From Gerris lacustris (Eukaryota; Arthropoda; Insecta; Hemiptera; Gerridae), in NCBI GenBank assembly GCA_951217055.1, contig OX578283.1, positions 32,325,760-32,389,759 on the forward strand: DNA of 64,000 nucleotides, in the 5' to 3' direction. Positions 1 through 12,259 of this stretch are shown here, one piece after another. A program made the position numbers and the translations under genes. Position 1 is the first letter of the stretch. Each line of letters begins with the position of its first letter. Under the pieces are notes generated by a model. That model saw only the letters and a program-made list of their open reading frames with translations. It made no database searches and was not told the DNA's origin.

Positions 1-47
1 TTACAAAACCTTTTGCCTATATTACCTATGTATTTTTACTAAATCGA

Positions 48-70
48 TTTTTTTTTTTTTTTTTTTTTTT
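48..70. repeat. poly-T tract
   Basis: An uninterrupted run of 23 T. Low-complexity sequence with no gene attached. Confidence 0.95.
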
Positions 71-690
71 AAATTAACAAGCTTCATTTAATAGGAATAC
101 TGACGAGTAATTAAAATATTTAATAATTATACTACAATTATATTGTTAGTAAATTAACATGAAGTATGTTTCTTTTCTTTTTTACTTTTTTTAAAAATAA
201 ATCAGCTGATTTAATCATTTCTTTTATTTTATTATTGTAATTTAGGTGGAATAATAATGCATTTGAAAGTTGTTTTTTTCTACATAATATTAAACATGAA
301 TTGAATACATAATGAAATACGGTGCATAAGAAAGTTTAAAAAATCAGGAAAACCTGTCTAACAGGTAGTGGTGTTAATCATTTCTTTTTAATCTATACAC
401 AAATATTGTGGTAAAAACTCAAGAAAAACAATTGAGAGATTTAAAACTGTTATATAAGATGCACTTTTTTTGTTTACATACACTTTATGTTCCATAGTAA
501 AATTCTATAGTCTCAATCATAAATTTAGTAATTTCCAATTGCTACATAGAACACGAATAAAAGATTCTCCTCAGTTGTTCTTCTTCAGAATGGCAATGGA
601 GTAGAATTCCCTATTTCCAACTTAATAATTTCTCAAGAATAGCGTTAGGATATTTTATATGCTCAGTAATTAATATATAAATAGCGCATG
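71..690. other. AT-rich DNA, no gene seen
   Basis: AT-rich sequence with short homopolymers and stops in all frames. I see no exon, RNA gene or repeat of note before the minisatellite that follows. Confidence 0.5.
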
Positions 691-694
691 TTTC

Positions 695-1000
695 TTTAAT
701 AATGAACTGAACATAACTGATAGGCTTGATTGAATCATGTATGTCTCCTCGGTACCAAACTTAACTGACAAATTTGATTGAACTTTGCGTGTCTCTTAAC
801 TATCAAACGTAAATGGCAGATGTAATTGAACAGCGCATGTCTACCAACCACCAAACATAACTGGCAGATTTGATTGAACTTTGCGTGTCTTCTAACTATC
901 AAACGTAAATGGTAGATGTTATTGAAAAGAGCATGTTTACCAACCACCAAACATAACTGGCAGATTTGATTGAACTTTGCGTGTCTCCTCACAATTAATT
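695..1000. repeat. 48-bp minisatellite (96-bp higher-order unit)
   Basis: The phrase TTTGATTGAACTTTGCG recurs at about 773, 869 and 965, which gives an exact 96-bp period. Each 96-bp unit is two diverged 48-bp halves; the second half reads like ATTGAACAGCGCATG. Because 48 is divisible by three, the minus strand is open through 735-992 as five diverged 16-residue repeats (RHAKFNQICQLCLVV type). There is no start context, splice signal or known domain, so I read the open frame as a by-product of the repeat period. Confidence 0.85.
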
Positions 1001-3252
<2,252 letters not shown>

Positions 3253-3839
3253 TGTTTCCGAGCTTACAGAAGGTAACGGAAGCTTTGTGTTCACTTTTGA
3301 GAACAAAAAACTTTTATGCCTCCGACTCCGATTTTAAAAATTCCAAGAAAGAAATCCGTTTCAGACATCAGGGAACATTTTTGGTCTCGTGTCTGTCTGT
3401 CTGTCTGTCGGTCGGTCTGTGTGTCCGTTAATTATGAAACGTGCGACGATAACTTGAGTAAATGTCGACCGATTTTGATGAAATTTGGTAGACATGTTCA
3501 ATTTACCAATGCTCAGGACGAGTTCGTTGGACAACGTTATCCGTCTAAGCGTTCACGAGCAACGCTCGCGTAAACGTGAACTTCAAATTTAAAATTGGAA
3601 TTTTAGGTCGGGAAAAAAATCTAACTTCATCTATTCAATGAGACAAACATTTTTTTCAAATACAATTTTTTAGTAAAACCAACAGCGACACCGCTATGAA
3701 GTGTTAAAGATCGCTTAAACTATTAATAGTTTTTACACTATAAACAATATAATAACTATAATTTTAATGTTAATAAAACAATAAAGTACATGATAGGATG
3801 CGAGGAAGCTATGTGCCACACTAATTGGCAGTCTATTTT
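3253..3839 (+). repeat. TCTG-bearing dispersed repeat, copy 1 of a tandem pair
   Basis: The unit runs from TTCCGAGCTTACAGAAGG through a (TCTG)n tract near 3392-3418 to a 3' block ending GGCAGTCTATTTT. It is followed by a second copy offset about 640 bp. Short open frames over the TCTG tract (Leu-Ser-Val-Cys repeats) come from the tetranucleotide and not from a gene. The family is also visible in degraded form near 63340-63840. Confidence 0.85.
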
Positions 3840-3891
3840 AATTGTTTAGGGTATTTTTTCTGTTCTGCATATCAATATATTAGGAAATTTT

Positions 3892-4021
3892 GCTTCCGAG
3901 CTTACCGAAGGTAACGGAAGCATTGTGTTCACTTTTGAGAACGAAAAAGTTTTATGTCTCCGATTTTAAAAATTCCAAGACAGAAATCCGTTTCAGACAT
4001 CAGGGAACATTTTTGGTTCCG

Positions 4022-4053
<32 letters not shown>

Positions 4054-4482
4054 GGTCTGTGTGTCCGCGAATAATGAAACGTGCGACGATAACTTGAGTA
4101 AATGTCGACCGTTTTTGATGAAATTTGGTAGACATGTTCATTTTACCAATGCCCAGGACGAGTTCGTTGGACAACGTTATCCGTTCAAGCGTTCACGCGC
4201 AACGCTCGCGTAAACGAGAACTTCAAATTTAAAATTGGAATTTTAGATCAGGAAAAAAATCACACTTCATCTATTCAATGAGACAAACATTTTTTTCAAA
4301 TACAATTTTTTAGTAAAACAAACAGCGACACCCCTATGGTGTGTTAAAAATAGCTAAAACTGTTAGTTTTTAAACAATAAACATATAACAATAAAGTAAT
4401 ATAACGTTGATGTTAATATAACAATAAAGTACATGATAGGATGCGAGGAAGCTATGTGCCACACTAATTGGCAGTCTATTTT
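3892..4482 (+). repeat. TCTG-bearing dispersed repeat, copy 2 of a tandem pair
   Basis: Colinear with the unit at 3253-3839 and clearly diverged in its middle, with a longer (TCTG)n tract at about 4023-4052. The last 63 bp (4420-4482) are identical to 3777-3839. The terminal block is therefore more similar between copies than the rest of the unit. Confidence 0.85.
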
Positions 4483-4665
4483 TCTCCGTTACAATATTTT
4501 AGTGATTTTTTTTTCAAACCTGAAAAAAAATACAAGTTACTGATTAAAAGTCTGAAGTCGGCTCCTGACTTTGATATTTATTCTCCTAGGGATCAATTAT
4601 ATCGTACCAATTATATCGATTTTTAACCAATTTTATTTAATTTAAAAAAAAAAATTCCCCAGCTC

Positions 4666-4669
<4 letters not shown>

Positions 4670-4758
<89 letters not shown>
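4670..4758. repeat. (TA)n microsatellite
   Basis: About 44 TA units ending in TACA. Confidence 0.97.
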
Positions 4759-4762
<4 letters not shown>

Positions 4763-6544
4763 AGAGAAACTAGCACATATTTTCAAATCTTGTTTTACAA
4801 TTTTTTTGAAATTGTAATTAGATTTATTTTTAAGTGGTTATTTTATTTTTGCAAGCCTTATTATTATTACCTTGAATTAGAAGTTCATAAAAAAAAGTCT
4901 CTTTTTTATTTTAAATCTTACTGAATAAAGAAGCTCTAGGTTTTCCGGGACCACGTGCGTGGGGTTTTGTTCCGTCGTTTCGCACCCAGTCTTGGGAGCA
5001 TCATGTTGTCCTGGTAAAGTAACACCGTTAACTAATTAATAATAATAATTTCTGAATTGATAAAGAAAATCCCCCTCTTTTCTCTCGTGTCTTGTATTAA
5101 ACTTGTTTGTTTGCCTAATTAGAAAGGTGAATGATTAATTTTTCAAAAGTTCTGAGAAATAATTTTACTCGAGGAAAATAATTTTATTATTTCGAAAATT
5201 CCGATCCGCTTCCTCTGTAAATCACCGTTTGATTTAATATCCAATGTCAGCGCTGTCCAGTGAATGATAAAAACATCTATTTCACAGAACCAAAACCACC
5301 AACGATGTTATTTCAACTGTGATTTTCTGTAACCCTCTCTATTATTTTTCGTTTTTTTTATTTAAATATTTTAATTACAGATTCACATGCAACAGTTTTT
5401 AGCACGCATAGGGTGATAATATGAATATGTTTATAACCTGACGTCAGTAACCTAGCAAACACTTCTTAAACTATGGCCCTTACGCTACCTACACATTAGG
5501 GTAATCAAATCAATAACTACATATTTCTCATTTATTTTTTGGAAAACCTTTTAACTTTACCGTCTATATACGATACAATCTTCTTTCTCAAGTAGTCGCT
5601 CTTATTTGTTGTTATTCATATAAAAATATTTTACGTTGTGTTCTTCGAATAGCCACTTTATATATAGTGGTTAAAGGTTAACAAACGAAACCCTTCTTTA
5701 TATTTAAATTTGATTCATAATCTCTCTTCTGTGCACTATAATTGCAATGTTTCTTGATTCTCATGGAGATAATGATGTTGTTGATGTTAGTTTTATTGTA
5801 AAGTCGGTAATTTATGCTTCGACTCGAGTTGTTTGTCCCCTTATTTATTTACTGTCGAATCATACCGTATGTCCTTTTGAAGAAGTAACAGAATGATAGG
5901 ACAAGTTAGAGGTTGTTGACAGTTACGTCTAGTATAAGATGCGATCCCGAAGAGGCTGTAAATAGCCATAAAAATGAACACGGACAGGAGGCCTGCTACT
6001 CGTACGAATCAACTGGAATAGACAGGTAGAGAGGGACTTTAGCCTGTTTATAAATATACGCACACGGGGAAGCAAGGGGGCAATGTTTTGGATCCCAACT
6101 GACTGGAGACTCATGCCATTAGTGGTTATCTTTGCCAACGCCAACAAAGCATGATCTAGATAATTTTACTACCGCATCCACTGTTTTATTTATATCTTGT
6201 CTGAGGAAGGGAAACCCTGTCGTTCACAATAACAGAAAGTTTATATTTCGCTGTATAATTTAGAAGAATAAGATTTATTTAGTGAGTACACTTATTAATC
6301 TTTTAAACTTAAATATTTATCTCGTTTAGTTTCTCACGAATGCATGTGTAATAGAAGTTATCTAAATTAAAAATTTTAGTTCATATCGTCCAATATTGAT
6401 CTATAGATGAAAAGCTTAAATCCAAAATTGAATAACTAAATAAACTTGTACAAGGTAAACATAAATAACTTTAAATAGGTCTCACTGTATTTAATTGTTA
6501 AGATTAAGCCTCTGACTTCAAAAATAATCTAGAGTGAGTATTTT
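4759..6544. other. Intergenic DNA, no gene established
   Basis: Mostly AT-rich. Two patches are less AT-rich, around 4930-5025 and 5885-6155. The first is briefly open and ends near a donor-like GTAAAG at 5017, but there is no acceptor-defined exon or recognisable protein. No RNA gene seen. Confidence 0.4.
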
Positions 6545-8665
6545 TACTTTTTCTTACCTTAAAGGGAAGAGTAATATTTTCAACAAAAAAAATCCGATAA
6601 CAAGATTCCAACGTAATTATCAGTTTTAGGTGTTTTTAGACTATTTGAGTGGTTCTTAGTCAGTGTCACGCATAACTCCCACAGTTGTTAAGCTAGAGAG
6701 TTGGAACTAGGTGGAAAAATCAGTCCTTATATGCAGGGCCGCCGACAGGGGGGGGCAAGGGGGGCAAATGCCCAGGGGCCCGGGTCTCTAGGGGGCCCGG
6801 GCCTCCGGGGGACGGCTCTGGTTTTTTTACAATCAAAAAAGGCAAGAAGGATATTATTGTAATTAGTGGCATAACTATGGGCCCGAATCGCGGGCGGACC
6901 CCGGTACCAAGGGGCCCCCAAATCAAAATAAAACATGAAATTACTATATTTGTACCAATGTCGGTAGGAGCCCCTTTAGAGCATAATAAAATTTAACTTA
7001 AAATTATACTTCTATATGTAAAGGGGACCCCATTCAGTTCTGAATGCAAATGTTTTTTTTCTTTTCTTTTCTCATCAATTTTTTTTGGCGTGGGGCCCCT
7101 ATGCCCTAGCTAAGTTTGGGAGGGACAGGCTCGGGCCCCCTCGAGCCCCGGGCTTCCAGGGGCGGCTCTAGATTATTAACAACTAAAAAGGCAAGATGGA
7201 TATTGTTATTAGTGGCATAACTATAATAGGCCCGAATTGCGGGTGGGCCCCGGAGCCAAGGGGCCCCCAAATCTAAAAAAAAAACATGACACTACTATCT
7301 TTGTACCAATGTCGGTAGAGGCCCCTTGAGAGCATAATAAACTCTAACTTGGAATTATACTTCTATACTATTGTAAGGGGACACCATTCAGTTCTGAACG
7401 CAAATGTTTGTTTTTTTTGTTTTTTTTTCTTAAGATTTTTTTTTTGTTTTTTTGCGACGGCCCCTAATGACCTAGCTAAGTTTGGGAGGCAAAGTTGATT
7501 GACAATGGAAATTAAATAGACACAAATACAAACTTAACCAGCAGTACATATGTATTTGAAATTCGTCCCCACCAAACATCTTTTTTTTAGGACAAACTTG
7601 CCCTCAGAAATTCTTAAAACTCATCTTTTTGCTCTAAAATTTTAAAAAATTTTCCGGGGGAGGACCCCCGGACCCCCCGCCGTTATTGGTTCAAAGGGGC
7701 CCAGATGCTAAGTTCATCACTAATTGTGAAGAACATAAAATTATTCCAAATGTGTCATAAGTATGGAAGTTTGAACTTAAGTGTTTCATTTAGTTATGTA
7801 CTTAGATTTTTATCTTATTCAATATGGTCGATGTTGATTTATAGGAGAGAAACTGACAGACAAATCATATTGGCATACTGATATTAATATTTTTTCCTAG
7901 TAATGCAACTTTTGTATAAAAAGAAGATGCGTAACTTAATCATTTTGATTTGTTTTTTCTTAATCTCACTATTTTAGCAAACAATTTATATTATGTTTTA
8001 TTTTATATAATGTATTTTAACAAAGTGTAAAAGAAGGTTTTTTAATGATACCTGCTACAAAACTACTCAATTATTTGGTTTTTTTTTTAGCCCATCTTAG
8101 TTTAACATCAAAATTTGTCCCCACCAAACATCTTTTCCTCTAAGGACAAAGTTGCCCTCAGAAATCTTTAAACCTCATATTTTGGTAATTAAATTTTAAA
8201 AAATTTTCCGGGGAAGGACCCCCGGACCCCCCCTCCCCTTATTTGTTCAAAGGGGCCCAGGTGCTAACTTGCCCAGGGGCCCGGAAATCCTCTCAGCGGC
8301 CCTGCTTATATGTAGTTGTGCCGCCTGGAAAAGCATAAATCTGTGACACCAATAACCCATTTTGCTGTCAGTAAAATTTTCGAAAATTCATAAAAAGTCG
8401 AAACATTTTCCGATTGCGCTGAAATTTGCATATACCTCTTTATAAGACAAGTATTTTCATTGAATTTCGTTTTGATATCTGCCTCCATTTTGAAAATATC
8501 GGCTTTTCTACTTTGAAACTTTAACGCTAAAAATTTCGGAAATATTTTGCCGGTTGAGCTGAAATTGGCACTTATATCTCGGATTTTTCGCAATGATATC
8601 TCTCTATGAGATGAATAATTCTTCCATATTTCAAATTAATATCTGCCGCCATTTTGGAATTATTT
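6545..8665 (+). repeat. Dispersed repeat family C, interrupted by a hAT-like insertion
   Basis: The left part (6545-6733) and right part (8305-8665) are one old repeat copy, split by the element at 6734-8304. The match is to 57115-57560: both carry an AAATCCGA...ATTTCAACG-type block, the ACAGTTNTTAAGCTAGAGAGTTG phrase and CAAAATTTCATTTTGATAT-like blocks. At the junction this copy reads AATCAGTCCTTATATG + TAGTTGTG where the other reads AATCAGTCCTAACACGTAGTTTTG. The 57-kb copy is therefore a natural empty site. Its nature is unknown: no ORF and no terminal repeats seen. Confidence 0.85.
6734..8304. mobile_element. Non-autonomous hAT-like DNA transposon (1571 bp)
   Basis: The element begins CAGGGCCGCCGA and ends TCAGCGGCCCTG, imperfect terminal inverted repeats of the CAGGG type common in hAT transposons. 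It is flanked by an 8-bp target duplication, CTTATATG (6726-6733 and 8305-8312). The interior has GC-rich subterminal blocks (GGGGCCCGGG) and two internal direct duplications. One is roughly 6780-7050 against 7090-7410. The other is 7557-7680 against 8108-8235, each ending in a CCCCCGGACCCCCC block. No transposase frame is visible, so it must have been mobilised in trans. The hAT assignment rests on target-duplication length and TIR start, not on protein. Confidence 0.85.
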
Positions 8666-9257
8666 GGTTAGGAAAAGTTCCAAGACACTCCACGTCCGAA
8701 TTTGTAGGTTGTTTTTCATTATTTGCTTAAACCACCTTTTTTTCAGAATAGAACGAATGACGGAGCTAGGTTCTAGGGCTGGAAGCCCAGAAGGGAATTT
8801 AGTCAGATGAAAGGCTACAGTGAAGTAGGTATAAAAGGGAAGTGGTGAGTGGTAAGCAAACATCGAGCTGGCTCCCTGTATTATAAGTACTTTCAAACAC
8901 CAGGTCCCCGGTATAGAAGTACTTTCAAAGGTTGCCGTGTCTCGTATGTTTGCACACTACTTGTGCTTCTTTTTAGAAAAGGGAGGGAAAAACGCCTCGC
9001 TATCTCGCGTCTTCTTTACCGTCCCCGGGGGGAGTTATAACCAGCAACTCTTGAGAAGGGAGTGGAGGAGCGGATTTATTATAAATGGAATCGATTTCCA
9101 TGGGCCTTCTTCAACACAGCCCTTCTCAGGATAGCCTCGTTTTATAAATGTATAAAAATTGTAAATATAGTTTGAAAAAGTAAAATGTGTCATGCGTTAA
9201 ATAGTAATAGTAGTTGAGATCCTAAGTAGTCCTGCAGCTTAGGCCGCTCCCTGACTT
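8666..9257. other. Intergenic DNA, no gene established
   Basis: Moderately AT-rich. Short overlapping frames near 8849-9134 have no acceptor, known domain or neighbour support. Nothing else recognised. Confidence 0.4.
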
Positions 9258-9392
9258 GTCGGTACGGTAGGTGCGGTATCGGTAAGCTAGTATGCCGATG
9301 TGGTAAGATTCTTTACCGAGCGCCTATATCTTACTGATTCGGTACAGATTCTTTACCGCGCGGTAAGGAATCGGTATACCGAGAGTCGGTAA
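9258..9392. repeat. CGGTA palindrome cluster
   Basis: The motif CGGTA/TACCG occurs many times in 135 bp. It forms nested hairpins: GGTAAGATTCTTTACC at 9302-9317, a 26-bp near-perfect palindrome at 9347-9372 centred on CCGCGCGG, and CGGTATACCG at 9372-9381. This is far less AT-rich than its surroundings. I do not recognise it as a known element; it could be part of a fold-back transposon or a protein-binding array. Confidence 0.7.
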
Positions 9393-9679
9393 GAACATCT
9401 AAAGTTACACAAAGAGGAATGGTCGAGAATAGACAGATCAATAACTTCCTATCCCTTGATGAAACTAAGGTTCCACTTTTTGCAAATATTTTATTAATAA
9501 TAAAAACCTGGTTGTGCACATACAAAATCTTCTCTCGCAGTGAAAACAATCTTATGTTGTCATCTTTGCAACCCTTTATTCCAAGTTAGTTCTGACGTTG
9601 AGCTTTAAACTCTTCGGTTTTTCTGGCATTGTTGACTTTTTTTGCTTAGATTGCAGAGGCTGTAGAATTTTTCTTCGTT

Positions 9680-9990
9680 TTTTTACTTTCTCATATAAAG
9701 AGAAAGCATTGTGATAGCTCGAAAATTCGATTTCATTTACACGTTTGAGGTCACCTGAGTCCGAACAAGTGGTTTTTTAATTTTTTTTAAAAAAAGTCAG
9801 TCTGTCGTCTGTGCAAACGCCTGGAGCCTAAACTACTGAGCCGATTTTGACGAAATTTGGCACACATGTTCAGAAAAATCATACCCCGAGGCAAAATCCA
9901 AAAATTAATTTTAGCTCTAAATTAGGAGGCGCTACCCCCCAAAAACTCTAAATAAATATGTTTTTATCGAAAATGGTTCAGCCAATTTTG
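9680..9990 (+). repeat. Dispersed repeat family B, copy 1
   Basis: Shares with 55010-55340 the ordered blocks TACTTTCTCATAT, TTTACACGTTTTGAGGTC, CTGAGTCC, CAGAAAAATCAT and CTCTAAATTNGGNGGC. Contains a CAGTCTGTCG patch reminiscent of the TCTG-bearing repeats, so the families may share ancestry. No ORF. Confidence 0.7.
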
Positions 9991-10600
9991 ATTAAAAATT
10001 CTAAAATGCAGTCGATTTAATTGCGAATCTAACGATATAAGCCGTTTTCCCAGGAAAAATCTAGTACCTGTGAAAATAGCTTTAAATGCGGACGGAGAGA
10101 GACCGGGTTCGATTTCCCGCCGAGGAGAGGTTATTTTTATGATAAATTTTGATAAAATGTTCAATAATAATTAAATGTATCCTCGAAAATTAATAAATGG
10201 AAAACACTAAACACTGGACTAAGTAATTATGAACTCGAAAATGGGAAAGTTTGTCTGAGTTGTCTCAGACCGCTTTTTTCCTCGTTGCACCTCTACAATA
10301 AGTATGCATTTTTTACAAGTCTTTTTTTTTTGCTAATTGAATAATATTGGGCGTCAATCTTAAATCGGTTTTAGGTAGTAGGGGATAGTTTTGAGATTAC
10401 ACTCTTCCCTCTTATACTACGTTCTGAATTTACCTAAATGGCTGTTAATATTTTACATAGATGAGCGGTCGATTTATAGATTAAATAAGTTTGAGTGAAC
10501 ATGATAGGTGTAATGGCTAAAAAGGAAGTAGATGTGTTGCCTATGTGAGGCTAGTATCCATTGAGGCGCAGCACTAAGGTGTAGATGGGTGTCTGGCGTG
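9991..10600. other. Intergenic DNA, no gene seen
   Basis: A tRNA B-box-like string (GGTTCGATTTCCC) occurs near 10107 with no A box or cloverleaf around it. Otherwise nothing is recognised. Confidence 0.4.
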
Positions 10601-10910
10601 TTGACCCAATTGGTTGGGGGAGGCAGACAGGTCGATGCTGCGTTACCATGGAAACGTGCTCTCCGCCTCCCTCTCAATGAATGCACCGCCCCAGCCACTG
10701 TCTGGGGGCAGAAACCTGCATCCCAACCCTTCGTCTACCATCTCTCTTCTATATACTTTCCCCTATATACTTTTCCTTCTGGTCAACTTCCACTTTCCTC
10801 TTTCTTCGCCTATTCCCGCCCACATTCCATTTTCACTCTGTCCTTTCAATAACGCTTCCATCAATTTTACTCCAGCAACAAGAGAACGGCAACGGCAAGA
10901 ACCTTAAATT
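10600..10910 (+). promoter_or_regulatory. Possible promoter-like island with an X-box
   Basis: A locally GC-richer, pyrimidine-rich stretch about 1.1-1.4 kb upstream of the first recognised exon of the downstream gene. It contains GTTACCATGGAAAC at 10642-10655, which fits the RFX-factor X-box pattern (GTTNCCATGGNAAC) except for one position. TATA-like strings follow near 10750-10775. Promoter status is inference; no transcription start is visible. Confidence 0.3.
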
Positions 10911-11499
10911 GTACCTGTCTATCTAGATGAAATGGGTTTCCAATGAAGAAACTTCGATCCGAAAAATATGAGTTAGAGAACATATTAACGAGAAAAATTC
11001 ATATCCAACAATATAGGAAAAACGTTAGGTACATCTGAGCAGATTCCCAGAAGAGTTGGTGCGGAATTGAGAAAAAAACGCAGAAGAGAATTGCAGAGAG
11101 AAAAAAAAGTTATATTTTAAGATAGTTTTAACATTTGTTAAGCTCGATAAACTAAAAAGGTTATTGAGTATTTTACGTTAATGGTTAGGCTAAGTTTTCA
11201 ACCATATTTTGTAGTTTTGGAGAAAATATATAAAGAAATCAAAATTGTTCTACAACTTTATTATATTATAGTTAATAGTGATCTACAATATGTTGAATTT
11301 AATAGCGTTATAATAAAACTTCTAAAAAAGTTAAAACTATATTTAGTTGAACTTTGAAATAAGGCAACATTTTTCCTCGTTTATATTTTCTTTCGACAAA
11401 AATCCTCTCTCTTTTCCCATTCTACCTCATCCATTACGTCAATAGAATTATCTGTATCATTCGTCAAAAGATAATTTAATAAATTCTCTCTTATTCCTT

Positions 11500-11502
<3 letters not shown>
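10911..11502. other. AT-rich DNA, no gene seen
   Basis: No exon, repeat or RNA gene recognised in this stretch leading to the (TC)n tract. Confidence 0.4.

Positions 11503-11532
<30 letters not shown>
11503..11532. repeat. (TC)n microsatellite
   Basis: About 15 TC units within an AT-rich region upstream of the exon at 11982. Confidence 0.95.
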
Positions 11533-11533
<1 letters not shown>

Positions 11534-11981
11534 ATCGAAATAAGTATAAAAGATTGACGATATTTACTTTACGGATTGGCTTTTAGTAAAGTTTAGTAAG
11601 TTATATATGAGGAGCCAGAGGTACATTTGTAATGGGAAAAGGTGAATTTGAGAAATGGGTAAAGTTTCCGATTCTGGTTGATTATAATGGATTTCCAACT
11701 CTGGGAAGGTCTGAGAGGTAACTGTAATATGAAACTAACAAGTTATGTCTCTCGGCTCTGCTCTGCTTTGCCCCTCTACCTTTCAACCGTATATTGCTAC
11801 CATTCCCTGTTACCCAGACTTGTAATTTTAGACCAGATCTAATTAGTAGATTAGTATTTTGTTGGTTTATCGATGATTGTAATCGGATGTCGAATTAGTT
11901 ATTGCTATTTGCTTTGTTGTCATATGACTCTTATAATTTGATGTAACCTGTGTGATAAAATTGAAAATTTCTATGTTTCAG

Positions 11982-12259
11982 GTGATCGAAGCAACGGGCC
12001 GTCCTTCCAAGAAAGATGAGGAGCCGGAAGGTAAAAAGGCAAAATTAGAAGAACCAGCCTACACCACCCCCAGTCAAAAGCAAGTCGACGATGGCTACAC
12101 TAACTCTGGTAAACCACTGGATGACTCCTACATCAACCAGTTCTCCAATATGCCCCCTTACGATCCGTATTGCTACTCGTGGTACGACTCCTGGGCAAAA
12201 GGACTACCTCTTTGGGCACCACCAGTACCTCTCAAAGAAGAGGCCCACCTAAATAACAG
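11982..12259 (+). CDS. Unidentified nuclear-type gene, first recognised exon
   Basis: Acceptor TATGTTTCAG ends at 11981 and the donor AG|GTACAT follows 12259. Enters in phase 0 and leaves with two bases of a codon. Encodes the Lys/Glu-rich stretch and the Tyr/Trp/Pro-rich segment. Confidence 0.8.

Noticed and set aside
735..992. CRISPR-like array
   Set aside because: Units are contiguous 48-bp tandems without unique spacers, in eukaryotic DNA.
3316..4213. ORFs with Leu-Ser-Val-Cys repeats
   Set aside because: Arise from the (TCTG)n tract within a dispersed repeat; no gene structure.
4930..5022. Possible upstream exon ending at GTAAAG
   Set aside because: No supported acceptor or recognisable protein, and no phase link to the 11982 exon can be shown.
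10095..10125. tRNA B-box-like GGTTCGATTTCCC
   Set aside because: No A box, acceptor stem or SINE homology around it.
11600..11720. Briefly open segment ending near a GTAACT donor-like site
   Set aside because: About 36 codons with a coding-like look, but preceded immediately by a stop and a weak acceptor; not needed to join the downstream exons.
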